From Nocardia otitidiscaviarum NBRC 14405 (GTDB lineage: Bacteria > Actinomycetota > Actinomycetes > Mycobacteriales > Mycobacteriaceae): a stretch of 64,000 bases of DNA. Within the stretch, counting starts at the first letter, position 1. Each line of letters opens with the position of its first letter. This document shows positions 49,439 to 58,510 of this stretch, piece by piece. Location: the NCBI RefSeq assembly GCF_000308635.1, contig NZ_BAGD01000118.1, positions 18,340 through 82,339 on the forward strand. Direction: 5' to 3'. The notes below the pieces were generated by a model, which made no database searches, was not told the origin of the DNA, and saw nothing but the letters and a program-made list of their open reading frames with translations. Both the position numbers and the translations under genes were made by a program.

Positions 49439-49467
49439 GAAGCCCGTCGCGGCGGGCGACGGGCTTC
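49439..49467 (-). terminator. Terminator of the AURKAIP1-type gene
   Basis: 12-bp perfect stem (49439-49450 with 49456-49467), 5-nt loop, followed on the minus strand by CAGCTTTTTCG, 17 bp after the stop codon. Confidence 0.85.
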
Positions 49468-49483
49468 AGCTACAGCTCAGCTC

Positions 49484-49585
49484 TTACTTGCCGAGTTTGC
49501 GCCGCTGCACACGGGTGCGACGAAGCAGCTTGCGGTGCTTCTTCTTCGACATGCGCTTGCGGCGCTTCTTGATCACAGAACCCAT
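49484..49585 (-). CDS. 33-residue basic AURKAIP1/COX24-type protein (bS22-like)
   Basis: ATG 49585 with GAGGAA Shine-Dalgarno encodes [20 protein letters not shown] followed by [13 protein letters not shown]. More than half the residues are Lys/Arg. The sequence is the AURKAIP1/COX24 motif family; in mycobacteria the same gene (Rv0500B position) is the small ribosomal protein bS22/mL-type peptide found in ribosome structures. It has its own terminator. Confidence 0.88.
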
Positions 49586-49771
49586 AGGGTTGTTCCTCGC
49601 GTTCTACTCGGGTCGTCAGCCCCGCGTCCGCGGGGTTCAACATTCCTGACCCTGCACAGTCCAAACCCGTAACGGGCCGACGAAGACCCGACGGCACCAC
49701 CGGCACGTACAGGATGCCGGTCAATGCTACCGGGCCATCGTTCGGCGAACGAAACCGGTCGTCGACCGTGC

Positions 49772-50014
49772 CTACCCGGCGTCGAAGTACGACGTCTCCA
49801 GGTAGTCGTGCACGGCTTTGGCGTGCACCCGGAAGGATCTGCCGACCCGCACCGCGGGCAGCTCTCCCGAATGCACCAACCGGTACACCGTCATCTTGGA
49901 AACCCGCATCAGACTCGCCACTTCGGCGACCGTGAGGAACTGGGTTCCACCGCCGATGACGTTCCCTGCGTTTATTGGGCTGTTTCCGGACCTCGCTTGA
50001 CTGTTTCCCATCAT
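49772..50014 (-). CDS. Excisionase-like helix-turn-helix protein (Rv0500A-type)
   Basis: 80 residues. FLTVAEVASLMRVSKMTVYRL, VHSGELPAVRVGRSFRVHAKAVHDYL is the winged-helix 'excisionase family DNA-binding' pattern. It is a conserved chromosomal regulator in this gene order (Rv0500A in M. tuberculosis), not part of a mobile element. Start ATG 50014 or 50011, with GGAGGTCA upstream. Confidence 0.85.
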   Translation of the reverse strand: MMGNSQARSGNSPINAGNVIGGGTQFLTVAEVASLMRVSKMTVYRLVHSGELPAVRVGRSFRVHAKAVHDYLETSYFDAG

Positions 50015-50287
50015 GCGCCACTGACCTCCGGCACGTCCGCGCCGCCGGCTTCCCCACCGGCGGAACAGACACGCACGTGCTCCTTGCAGCTTATCGTGAC
50101 CAGTGGGATTGCTGCGACGGGTGTGAGAAATCCACCTTTGCTGGGGCGAGTCGGAGCCCGGCAGCAAACCAGCAACTGTGTCTAATTGCCCTCCGCTTCG
50201 CTCCGGGCGGGTTCGCGGCGCTGGAAGTCCCGGTTCTTCCCTCCCTCCGCTCCCCCGCTTCGCTCCTCCGCTCCGGTCAGTCCAGAA

Positions 50288-50475
50288 CCGGGACGCGCCG
50301 CGAACCACACGGGGGCCGCTCAGCTCGTGGGAGCGGGTGGTCGGGCAGGTGTGCCGGGCTGCGAGTGCCGCTCCGATCAGAGCCGGGACGCGACGCGAAC
50401 CGGACGGGCTGCTGAGCATGTGGGAGCGGTCGGTTTGCAGGGTGTGCCGGGCTGCGAAGCCACTCCGGAACGGTT
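50288..50475. repeat. Two imperfect 95-bp tandem repeats in the proC-downstream gap
   Basis: Units 50288-50382 and 50383-50475 both start CCGGGACGCG and contain GTGGGAGCGG, GGTGTGCCGGGCTGCGA and CTCC in the same order. The 530-bp space 50015-50545 has no gene I can support; its left part is rich in CCTCCGCT-like runs. Confidence 0.65.
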
Positions 50476-50545
50476 CGCTCAGTGCGTGGGTATGGCCGTG
50501 GCGGGAGTGCCGCTCCGGGGGCGGGGCGGGGTTCGGTGGAGCGGT

Positions 50546-51364
50546 CTAGTCGGAGGTCACGCCCATCTCGGCGGAGCGGTCCTTGGCGGCGTGCAGGGCA
50601 TCGTGGAAGACCGCGCGCACCGCGCCGCGTTCGAGTTCGCGGACGGCGGCGGCGGTGGTGCCCGCGGGGGAGGTGACGGCCGCCCGCAACTCGGCGGCAG
50701 ACTGGCCGGACTCGTCCAGTAGGGCGGCCGCGCCGAGCATGGTCTGCACCACCAGTTGGGAGGCCACGTCGCGGGTGAGACCGAGGCCGATACCGGCGTC
50801 GATCATGGCCTCGACGATGAGGAAGAAGTAGGCCGGGCCGGAGCCCGAGACGGCGGTGACGGCATCCATCTGCGCCTCGGCGACGGTGACGACCTTGCCC
50901 ACCGACTCCAGCATCTCGGTGACCATCCGCAGGTGTTCGGGGCGGGCGTAGCGGCCGGGGGCGATGGCGCTCATGCCCTGGCCGACGAGCATCGGCGTAT
51001 TCGGCATGACGCGCACCACCGGAAACCCGGCGGGCAGCTTGGCCTCGAAGCGGCCGGTGGGGATACCGGCAGCCAGGGATACCAGCACCTGGTCGCGATC
51101 GTCGCCCAGCTCCGCCTTGCCGAGTTCGGTCAGCACGCCGTCCATATCGTGCGGCTTCACCGCGACCACGATCAGATCCGCGCCCACGACGGCATCGCTC
51201 ACCGAATCGGTGACCCGCGACCCGAACCGCTGGGCCAGCACATCCGCGCGCGCCGGAACCGGCTCGACCACCACCAGATCCTTGCTCGCCCGCCCGGATT
51301 CGAGCAGGCCGGCGACCAACGCCTCCCCGATCCGGCCTCCACCGATCACCGCAATCCTCGTCAT
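50546..51364 (-). CDS. proC: Pyrroline-5-carboxylate reductase ProC
   Basis: 272 residues. NADPH-binding RIAVIGGGRIGEALVAGLL, VVAVKPHDM, VRVMPNTPMLVGQGMSAIAPG, and the P5CR signature SGSGPAYFFLIVEAMIDAGIGLGL with TSPAGTTAAAV. It makes proline from P5C. A TAGCCT -10 box (51378-51373) lies 8 nt before the ATG and there is no Shine-Dalgarno, so leaderless initiation is likely. The C-terminus is followed by a long gene-free gap. Confidence 0.95.
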   Translation of the reverse strand: MTRIAVIGGGRIGEALVAGLLESGRASKDLVVVEPVPARADVLAQRFGSRVTDSVSDAVVGADLIVVAVKPHDMDGVLTELGKAELGDDRDQVLVSLAAGIPTGRFEAKLPAGFPVVRVMPNTPMLVGQGMSAIAPGRYARPEHLRMVTEMLESVGKVVTVAEAQMDAVTAVSGSGPAYFFLIVEAMIDAGIGLGLTRDVASQLVVQTMLGAAALLDESGQSAAELRAAVTSPAGTTAAAVRELERGAVRAVFHDALHAAKDRSAEMGVTSD

Positions 51365-51576
51365 GAGTTCCAAGGCTAGCCGTACCGCCTCCCCGGGACT
51401 TCAGCGCACGGCCGAGTGCCGTTGACGGTCTCGCATGCGTGCCTGCGTCGGGTGCCGACCCGGTGTTGGACGTACCCGACGAGTTACCCCGGACCTCGCG
51501 AGATCAGTTGTCGCCTTCTCCGATACGTGGGGGTCCGCGGAGATTCGTCCCTGCTAGCGGGCGGACCAGCTTCGGC

Positions 51577-52476
51577 TCAGGGGTTCTGGGGAATCAAGGC
51601 GAGTTGGCGGCTCTGGGCGACGATCGCGCCGGTGGCGTCCAGGACGAGTTGGTCCTCGTCGAACATGCGGCCGCCGATCTCCTTGGCGGAGGCGATGATT
51701 CGGAGCCAGCCGGGGGTGGGGCGGCGGCGAAGGTAGGTGGTGAGCTGGACGGTGGGGGCCCAGCCGAAGTGGCCGCGGTTCATGGGGACCGGCGGGCTCA
51801 TGTCGGCCGCCATCATGGCGAAGAAGGCGAAGACGTCGGCGTCGGCCTCGTCGGCGGCGAAGGGGCGGATCCACAGGCGCAGTTCGGGTTCGCCCTGCCC
51901 GCCGGTGAGGAAGGGCGCGGAGGTGCCGTCCAGGGCGACCTCGGAGCCCTGCGCCACATGGACGATCTTGCCCATGGGGTTGTCGTCGTCGTAGGCGAGC
52001 GCATCGGCCGACGGTGCGGCGGGCATGCCCTCGGACTTGTCGGGCGCGTACACCGGCTCGATGTCGTCGAGGTGACTGAACGTGAAGGCGGTGTGCACCA
52101 GGGTGCGGCCGCCCTGGATGAGGCCCACGTCGACCAGGCAGATCTGGCGGCCGAGCTTACGGGTGCGCACCTCGTATTCGACCTCGCCCGGATCGGGGGC
52201 GCCGAGGAAGTCGGAGCTGGCGGCGATCGGGAACATGGCGGCGCGCTCGGGTGCGGTCCGCCGCAGCCACGCCACCGCCGCCGCGGCACTACCCGCCACC
52301 ATGGTGCCGCCGTGCAGCTTCGGCCCGATGGTCCAGATCGACTCGATAATGCCCGCGTAACGCCCGATCTCGGCGGATTCGGACGCCAACTCGGTCACCG
52401 CGCACACCCGGCTGAACGGCGCGTCACCCACACCGCTGCCGACCAGCCCTCGATCGACGGTCGACTCCACTGTCAT
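51577..52476 (-). CDS. Acyl-CoA thioesterase-like double-hotdog protein (Rv0499-like)
   Basis: 299 residues with two hotdog halves: IIESIWTIGPKLHGGTMVAG, SDFLGAPDPGEVEYEVRTRKL, GRTLVHTAFTFSHL in the first, and MNRGHFGWAPTVQLTTYLRRRP, VLDATGAIVAQSRQLALIP in the second. This is the TesB-type acyl-CoA thioesterase layout. Substrate unknown. A GGAGG Shine-Dalgarno precedes the ATG. Confidence 0.8.
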   Translation of the reverse strand: MTVESTVDRGLVGSGVGDAPFSRVCAVTELASESAEIGRYAGIIESIWTIGPKLHGGTMVAGSAAAAVAWLRRTAPERAAMFPIAASSDFLGAPDPGEVEYEVRTRKLGRQICLVDVGLIQGGRTLVHTAFTFSHLDDIEPVYAPDKSEGMPAAPSADALAYDDDNPMGKIVHVAQGSEVALDGTSAPFLTGGQGEPELRLWIRPFAADEADADVFAFFAMMAADMSPPVPMNRGHFGWAPTVQLTTYLRRRPTPGWLRIIASAKEIGGRMFDEDQLVLDATGAIVAQSRQLALIPQNP

Positions 52477-52841
52477 CCGCTACTCCTCCTCACTAGGTTT
52501 GTACAGCGTACGACACTAGTGAACCGATCGGTCCTCCCGTGCTACGAATCACTTCCCCACCAACTGACCCACAACTCGGACCGGCCTGACCCCCACCGCC
52601 CCGGCCCCGAACTCGAGTGGTCCACGCCAGGGCTCGGCGAGTCCGCGACCACACCTCGCGATCCGCGCCGGATTCGGCCAATCCGCGTCTGTGTTCGGCG
52701 GTCCGCGCAGAACTCCGGGCAGTCCAAGCCCTACGCTCTGCCAAGTCCTGCGCCTGCGCTTGGGCAGTCTGCGCCCGGGGCGCAGGGTGGGCAAGCGCAG
52801 ACACTCCGGGCAAGCACCCCACCGCCCCGGCAACCCAGCCC
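52477..52841. other. Gene-free gap, no feature seen
   Basis: About 365 bp between the thioesterase start and the isomerase stop. It is rich in scattered GTCCGCG and CGGCG sequences; open frames here lack start signals and family resemblance. The promoter of the thioesterase must lie at its left edge. Confidence 0.4.
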
Positions 52842-53783
52842 CTACCCGCGCCGAGCCCCGCTGGGCTCCGGCTGCTGCGCGTCCGCCCCGGCCCCGTTGA
52901 AATGCCGCCGCGCGAACGTGAGCGCGCGATGCAGCATCGCGGCCCGGTCGAAGGTGGTGCGCGCGTTCTGCGTATTGATCTCGATCACCACCTGGCCCCG
53001 GAACCCGCTGCCGGTCACCGCCGCGCCGAGTTCCACCAGCGGCTGCGAGCCTTCGCCCGGGATCAGGTGTTCGTCGTGCGCCGCGCCGCGCCCGTCGGCC
53101 AGGTGGATGTGGGTGAGTCCGGAGCCCATCCGCTCGGCCAGCGCCAGCGGATCCATGCCCGCGGTGGCCGTATGCGAGGTGTCGAGCGTGTAGTTCCGGA
53201 ATCCGGTGTCGGTGGGGTCGTAGGACGGCGAGAAGGCGGTCAGCGACGGCCCCGGCCCGCCGCGCCGCTCCAACCGCCGGATGGACGCCTCACCCCGCGC
53301 GAACAAGGTGTCCGCCACCCGCATCGGGAACATGTTCTCCACCGCGACCGCAATCGGGCTGCTGTCCTCGAGTTCGAGGATCTGCTTGGCGAACCCCTCC
53401 GCGTACCGCCGCTGCCAGCGGAACGGCGGATGCACCACCACTGTCGCCGCCCCCAACGCTTCCGCGGTGTGCACGCTGCGGGTGAGTTTCGCGATCGGGT
53501 CCGACCCCCACACCCGTTGCGAGATCAGCAGACACGGCGCGTGCACGGCGAGCACCGGCACCTGATAGCGGTGCACCAGCGTCTGCACCGTGGAAATGCT
53601 CTGGCTGGCCGGTTCCGCCCACACCATGAGTTCCACGCCGTCGTAACCGAGTTCGGCCGCGTACCGAAATGCGGCCTCGGTGTTTTCGGGATACACCGAG
53701 GCGGTGGACAAGCCCACCCGGATATCCCTGTGCCCCCCGACGTTCTCGCGCACGACCCCCGGCGTCTGCCCGATATTCCCCAC
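52842..53783 (-). CDS. Sugar phosphate isomerase/epimerase family protein (Rv0498-like)
   Basis: 313 residues, xylose-isomerase-like TIM barrel (AP endonuclease 2 superfamily): IRVGLSTASVYPENTEAAFRYAAELGYDGVEL at the start, VPVLAVHAPCLL, TVVVHPPFRWQ, IAVAVENMFP with metal-ligand Glu, LDTSHTATAGMD, HIHLADGRG, VVIEINTQNA. Metal ligands (Glu, Asp, His, Glu) appear intact. Role unknown; it sits between the repeat protein and thioesterase in the conserved order. Confidence 0.83.
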   Translation of the reverse strand: MGNIGQTPGVVRENVGGHRDIRVGLSTASVYPENTEAAFRYAAELGYDGVELMVWAEPASQSISTVQTLVHRYQVPVLAVHAPCLLISQRVWGSDPIAKLTRSVHTAEALGAATVVVHPPFRWQRRYAEGFAKQILELEDSSPIAVAVENMFPMRVADTLFARGEASIRRLERRGGPGPSLTAFSPSYDPTDTGFRNYTLDTSHTATAGMDPLALAERMGSGLTHIHLADGRGAAHDEHLIPGEGSQPLVELGAAVTGSGFRGQVVIEINTQNARTTFDRAAMLHRALTFARRHFNGAGADAQQPEPSGARRG

Positions 53784-53797
53784 TGCCCGCTCCCTGC

Positions 53798-55942
53798 TCA
53801 GCTAGTACTGAGTAGAAAGGCTAGCGGTCCCAGCGTCACGAAGACGCCTACCACGACAGCAATCACAGTGCTGAATATGTCGTCGGTGCGACGCAGAACT
53901 CGGACGAGTGCGACGAGTCCGAGAATCACGATCATCGCCAGCGCCAGCGCAACCCACGGGAGCATTTCCCACATGCGCTCGAATCCCTTGAACAGCAACA
54001 TTCCCGCGACCGCGGCGGCGGTGCTCTGCCCGCCCAGAATCAGCCATTGCCGACGATTCTCTTCCTCGTCGGATTTCCGCGGGGTGCGGGCGCGGCGGGC
54101 GCGATTGGCGACGGCGGTGACCCGTGCGACCACGGAAGTTCTTGCGTCGTCCTCGATTTCATCGTCATCCCGCAGCGGGGAATAGACCTCGGTGGCGCCG
54201 TCGTACATATCGTCCGGTTCGGCGGCGCGGGACTTGCGCCCGAACGCCCCCTTGCCGAAGGAGCGTTCGCCGGACCGTCGCGAACGGCGCGGGGCCGGTT
54301 CGTCATCGCGATCTCGCGCGTCGCGTAGCAGATCACCGGCAACCGTCTCGCCGGAGACCAGCTGCTGGTCCTGGCTGGCCAGCGTCCAGGCGGCGGCCCG
54401 GTCGTCCGACTGCGGGGTGGGGTCGGTCGCCTGGCGTCTTCGCGCCGACCAGGCGGGCAGCTTGCCCGCGCCGGAGCGGTCGCCGCGCGGCGCGGGTTCG
54501 TCGGGCTCGTCCTCGTCCCACGCCTCCGCCTCGGGGCGCGCGTCCGCTCGCCGCTCCTCGGCATGTCGCCGTGCGGAGCGGGACATGGGCGCGGCGCCTT
54601 CGCGCGGTAGCGCTTCGGGCTCCTGCGCGCCCCAGCTCGGTAGTGCCGCGGCCGCCGGGGCGCCGCGGAAGGGACGCACCTCGGTGGTCTCGTCGTCGGG
54701 ATCGAAGCGGCGACGGCGACGGCCGCCCGCTTCGGTCGCCGGGGTTCCGGCCGCGCCCGACGGCACCGCGTCCTCGCCGAAGCCACGCGCACCGGGTTCG
54801 GCGGGCGGCTCGCCGAACCCGCGTGGGCCCGGCTCGCCGAAGCGACGCCCGCCCGCGCCGGGGTCACCGAAACCGCGGGCATCGGGTCCGGGCTCACCGA
54901 AACCGCGGGCACCGGCACCCGGCTCACCGAAACCGCGCGCGCCCGATTCGCCGTAACCACCGGTGCCCGGTTCACCGAAACCGCGAGACCCGACACCGGG
55001 CTCACCGAACTCGCGTGCGCCCGGCTCGCCGAAGCCACGCGCACCCGGCTCGCCGAATCCACGCGCGCCGGGCTCACCGAAGCCGCGGATCTCCGATTCA
55101 CCGAACCCGCGTGCGCCGGCGTCGCCGAAGCCGTATCCGTTCGCACCGGATTCCCCGAAGCCATGCGCGCCGGCCCCCGGCACACCGAATTCGGGCTGCC
55201 CGGCAGTGTCGGACGCCTCGGATTCGAGATCGTCGAGCGGGTCGGGCTTGCGACGGCGGCCGCTCTTCGGCCGCTCGGCTCCGTCCAGGCCACCGAGGTG
55301 CTGCGCGCCGTAGCCGTTGCCGTTCGCCCCGTGCCCGTTCGCGCCGTAGGAGCTCCCGTTGGCGTCGTAACCGTTCGACTCGCCCGCGTCGCCGTAGCCA
55401 TTGGCCTCGGCCGCTTCCCGGCGGGCGCGGCGGCCACCGGGTGTGCGGCCGGATGCCCCGTAACCGTTGGCGGCCGGGGTTTCGGTGGGCGGCCAGTCCA
55501 GCTGTCCGGGCGAGTTCCAGTCGTATTCCGACGACTGCGCCGACGCGTCCGGAGTTTCGGTGGGGGCGAGCGGATCGTAATAGGAGATGGGACCGGAAAG
55601 CGGAGAATTCTCCTGTTCGGAGCCCGACGAGTAGCCGAAATTCGACTCCTGCGCGGGTGTATCCAATGAATAGTTCGAGTAGTCCGGATAATTCGAGAAG
55701 TTCGAAAAGTCCGATTCCATCGACGCGGACGCGGCCGCCCCGTCGGCCCCGATTTCGTCATCGGGTGCCGCATGCGAGGAGGAGCCCTCCCGCACCTGCG
55801 GCATGTCGCCGGTCAGATCCGCCACGGAGATGCCGCGGCCGCTGCGCCGACGCCGCCCGCCCCCGCCGGAAGCGGAGGAGCCCTGCTGGCCGTTGCGGGC
55901 CAGCAGTTCGGCGACGGACAGCTGGTTCGAATCGTCGGTCAT
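53798..55942 (-). CDS. Large repeat-rich membrane protein (expanded Rv0497 homologue)
   Basis: 714 residues. N-terminus MTDDSNQLSVAELLARNGQ and a GRGISVADLTGDMP motif; then low-complexity Asn/Tyr/Gly segments; residues about 260-388 are about 15 copies of a GARGFGEP-type octapeptide; then a charged Arg/Glu/Asp region; two or three membrane helices (STAAAVAGMLLFKGFERMWE, LPWVALALAMIVILGLVALV, FSTVIAVVVGVFVTLGPLAFL) at the C-terminus. The mycobacterial counterpart is about 310 residues, so the repeats are an insertion. ATG overlaps the ppx stop. Confidence 0.82.
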   Translation of the reverse strand: MTDDSNQLSVAELLARNGQQGSSASGGGGRRRRSGRGISVADLTGDMPQVREGSSSHAAPDDEIGADGAAASASMESDFSNFSNYPDYSNYSLDTPAQESNFGYSSGSEQENSPLSGPISYYDPLAPTETPDASAQSSEYDWNSPGQLDWPPTETPAANGYGASGRTPGGRRARREAAEANGYGDAGESNGYDANGSSYGANGHGANGNGYGAQHLGGLDGAERPKSGRRRKPDPLDDLESEASDTAGQPEFGVPGAGAHGFGESGANGYGFGDAGARGFGESEIRGFGEPGARGFGEPGARGFGEPGAREFGEPGVGSRGFGEPGTGGYGESGARGFGEPGAGARGFGEPGPDARGFGDPGAGGRRFGEPGPRGFGEPPAEPGARGFGEDAVPSGAAGTPATEAGGRRRRRFDPDDETTEVRPFRGAPAAAALPSWGAQEPEALPREGAAPMSRSARRHAEERRADARPEAEAWDEDEPDEPAPRGDRSGAGKLPAWSARRRQATDPTPQSDDRAAAWTLASQDQQLVSGETVAGDLLRDARDRDDEPAPRRSRRSGERSFGKGAFGRKSRAAEPDDMYDGATEVYSPLRDDDEIEDDARTSVVARVTAVANRARRARTPRKSDEEENRRQWLILGGQSTAAAVAGMLLFKGFERMWEMLPWVALALAMIVILGLVALVRVLRRTDDIFSTVIAVVVGVFVTLGPLAFLLSTS

Positions 55943-56946
55943 CGAATTACCGTTTCGATCGGGGTGCCCTCCAGGGGCGGACGAGCATCAGATTGTGCCC
56001 CACCAGCTATCGGTTCGCTATCCAAGTCGGTATCCAGTTTTCGCAGGATCAATCCCTCCCGCAGTGCCCAGGGGCAGATTTCCAACGTATCCAGCGACAG
56101 TGCCCGCATACTCGCCTCCGCGACCAATGCGCCAGCCACCAGTTGCTGTGACCGATCCGAACTTACGCCTTCCAATTCTGCCCGGTCGGCGGCCGTCATT
56201 CGAGAGATGAAGGCGATCAGCTGACGCAGACCGGAACTGGTGAGCGTACGCCGCACCCGCGGACCCGCCGCCGAGGGGGCGGCGCCGGTCAGCCGGGCCA
56301 GCGAGCGGAACGTCTTCGAGGTGCCGACGGCCAGGTCCGGACGGCCGGGTTCGAGCAGCTGTTTGGTCGGAATCACCAGTTCGGCGTCGAGCCAGTCGCG
56401 CAGCACGGCCACCCGGCGCTTGCCCGGCGGGTCGTGGCGCAGCCAGTCCCGGGTGAGCCGCCCGGCGCCCAGTTGCAGCGACAGCGCCACATCAGGGTCC
56501 TCGTCGGCACCGTTGCTCATCTCCAGCGATCCGCCGCCGATATCCAGGTTGAGGATCCGCCCCGCGCTCCAGCCGTACCAGCGGCGCACCGCCAGGAAGG
56601 TGTTGCGGGCCTCGTCGACACCGCTCAGCACCCGCAGGTTCACGCCGGTCTCGGCGCGCACCAGGGCCAGCACCTCTTCGGAGTTGGTGGCCTCACGCAC
56701 CGCCGAGGTGGCGAAGGGCATCAGCTCTACACAACCGGAAGTCTTTGCGATGCTTGCGAATTCGGCTACGGTGCGGGTGAGCCGCGCCGAACCCTCCGGG
56801 GTGATCCGCCCCCGGTCGTCCATATTCTCCGACAACCGCAGGGTCGCCTTCGTAGAACTCATCGGCAGCGGATGGCCACCGCGATGCGCGTCCACCACCA
56901 GCAGGTGGACGGTATTGCTTCCCACATCCAGGACACCGAGCCGCAC
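55939..56946 (-). CDS. ppx: Exopolyphosphatase/guanosine pentaphosphate phosphatase Ppx
   Basis: 335 residues, ASKHA fold: RLGVLDVGSNTVHLLVVDAHRGG, FATSAVREATNSEEVLA, ILNLDIGGGSLEMSNG (phosphate 2 loop), SLQLGAGRLTRDWL. The lack of the C-terminal HD domain resembles mycobacterial Ppx1 (Rv0496). It hydrolyses polyphosphate and/or pppGpp and belongs functionally with the SenX3-RegX3 phosphate system nearby. The GTG at 56946 is preceded 6 nt upstream by TACCGT (56958-56953), a leaderless arrangement. Confidence 0.92.
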   Translation of the reverse strand: MRLGVLDVGSNTVHLLVVDAHRGGHPLPMSSTKATLRLSENMDDRGRITPEGSARLTRTVAEFASIAKTSGCVELMPFATSAVREATNSEEVLALVRAETGVNLRVLSGVDEARNTFLAVRRWYGWSAGRILNLDIGGGSLEMSNGADEDPDVALSLQLGAGRLTRDWLRHDPPGKRRVAVLRDWLDAELVIPTKQLLEPGRPDLAVGTSKTFRSLARLTGAAPSAAGPRVRRTLTSSGLRQLIAFISRMTAADRAELEGVSSDRSQQLVAGALVAEASMRALSLDTLEICPWALREGLILRKLDTDLDSEPIAGGAQSDARPPLEGTPIETVIR

Positions 56947-57011
56947 AAGAACACGGTACTGGGTGTGGCGTCCCTTCAGGCGCGGCGACTGAACTGTTAG
57001 CGTTCCGCGGT

Positions 57012-57875
57012 GTGACGGCAGGCGCATCCGCGAGCGGGCCCACCGGGCTCCGATCAGCGGCGAAGATCGATCCAAGTCCCGAGGTCGAGCTGGACTTCCC
57101 CCGAGAATGGATCGAGTTCGTCGACCCAGCAAATGACGAGCACCTGATCGCGGCGGACCTCACCTGGCTGCTCTCGCGTTGGACGTGCGTATTCGGCACC
57201 CCCGCATGTCAGGGCATCATCGAGGGCCGCATCGACGACGGTTGCTGTTCACACGGCGCTTTCCTCTCCGATGCCGACGACGGCAAGAAACTCCACCGCG
57301 GTGTGAAAATGCTCACACGCGAGGACTGGCAACTGATGGACGAGGCGGTGGACGACACCGGCAAGGTCCGCAAGAAGCTCTACCTCGAAGAGGACGAACT
57401 CGACGACGAGCCCGCCCTGCGCACGCGCCGGATCGACGGCGCCTGCATCTTCCTGAACCGCCCCGGCTTCGCGGGCGGCATCGGCTGCGCCCTGCACAGC
57501 ATGGCCCTGCGCAAGGGTCTGGAGCCGCTCACGGTGAAGCCCGAGGTGTGCTGGCAGCTGCCCATCCGGCGGGTGCAGGAGTGGGTGGACCGGCCCGACG
57601 GGGTGGAGATTCTCAAGACCTGGATCACCGAGTACGACCGGCGCGGCTGGGGGCCGGGCGGGCTGGACCTGAACTGGTACTGCACCGGGTCGCCCGACGC
57701 GCATGTGGGGACGCGGCCGGTCTGGCAGGCGTACGCGCCCGAACTGATCGAGCTGCTCGGGCAGCCCGCGTACGAGGAGCTGGCGCGGCACTGCAAGCGC
57801 CGGGAGGGGCTCGGCATCGTCGCGGTGCATCCGGCGACGGCCATCGCCGCGGAGCGGGCGGCGCACGAGGACTGA
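57012..57875 (+). CDS. Rv0495c-like cysteine-rich conserved protein
   Basis: 287 residues. Cysteines cluster as CVFGTPACQGIIEGRIDDGCC (C-x6-C-x12-CC) at about residues 60-80, with further ones in GACIFLN, GGIGCALHS and PEVCWQL, like YkgJ-type metal-binding proteins. It corresponds in position and length to M. tuberculosis Rv0495c, reported as involved in redox homeostasis. TAGCGT (56998-57003) lies 8 nt before GTG 57012 (leaderless). It is divergent from ppx with a 65-bp shared promoter space. Confidence 0.82.
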   Translation: MTAGASASGPTGLRSAAKIDPSPEVELDFPREWIEFVDPANDEHLIAADLTWLLSRWTCVFGTPACQGIIEGRIDDGCCSHGAFLSDADDGKKLHRGVKMLTREDWQLMDEAVDDTGKVRKKLYLEEDELDDEPALRTRRIDGACIFLNRPGFAGGIGCALHSMALRKGLEPLTVKPEVCWQLPIRRVQEWVDRPDGVEILKTWITEYDRRGWGPGGLDLNWYCTGSPDAHVGTRPVWQAYAPELIELLGQPAYEELARHCKRREGLGIVAVHPATAIAAERAAHED

Positions 57876-58047
57876 GCGAGACCGGTCATGCGGGCGGACG
57901 CTGCGCGTTTGCCCAGGGTGCCCGCCCCGCATCCGAGCAACCAAGCGGACGCTTGCTTGCGAATTTTCCTGAAACGTCCACATTTCACAGAGGTGTTCGC
58001 TTACGGTGCGGAAGCCCACCTGCGTGGGCCGCACACAGGAGAGCACC

Positions 58048-58497
58048 ATGCGCATCAACACCCCCCGGAGAGCCGCCCGCGCGGGCGTCGGCCTCACCGG
58101 ATTCGCCGCCGCGGCGGCCGTGGCCGTTCTGACGGCACCCGCCGCCTGCGCCGCGGTCGAGACGGTCACGGTCGAAGGATCGACCTTCCGCGTCGGCGGT
58201 GAATACACCATCTCCGCGACTCTCGGCGGCGCGTCCGCGGGTCTGCTCGTCTACTTCAGCGACAACGGGGAATTCATCGGCGCGCCCAAGGTGCCGTGGC
58301 CGCCGGGGCAGTCCAGCATCACCTGGAAGCCGGAAACCGCTGGGCAGCACATCATCACGGTCGAACAGGGCGGCAGCCACCGGTCCGTGACGGTGGATGT
58401 GAAGCAGGCTCCGATCGGCTCCGGAAGTTCCAGCACCGGAAGCGGTTTCGGCCCCGGCGGACCGCTCGGCAGCGGCAGTAGCGGCACCACGGACTGA
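58048..58497 (+). CDS. Secreted beta-rich protein, copy 1
   Basis: 149 residues. Sec signal RAGVGLTGFAAAAAVAVLTAPAACA then a mature beta-sandwich-like domain: VETVTVEGSTFRVGGEYTIS, LLVYFSDNGEFIGAPKVPWP, SSITWKPETAGQHIITVEQGG, and a Gly/Ser-rich tail. The internal pattern is shared with the next gene. Immunoglobulin-like folds of this size are common in actinobacterial extracellular proteins. ATG 58048 has AGGAGAG upstream. Function unknown. Confidence 0.75.
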   Translation: MRINTPRRAARAGVGLTGFAAAAAVAVLTAPAACAAVETVTVEGSTFRVGGEYTISATLGGASAGLLVYFSDNGEFIGAPKVPWPPGQSSITWKPETAGQHIITVEQGGSHRSVTVDVKQAPIGSGSSSTGSGFGPGGPLGSGSSGTTD

Positions 58498-58510
58498 GGA
58501 CGGATATCCC

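Noticed and set aside
49772..50014. Excisionase-like gene near proC as part of a mobile element
   Set aside because: The same gene occupies the same place in mycobacteria (Rv0500A) and there is no integrase or att duplication.
54124..56151. 675-codon Arg/Pro-rich frame opposite the repeat protein
   Set aside because: Composition is an artefact of the GFGEP codon repeat read backwards.
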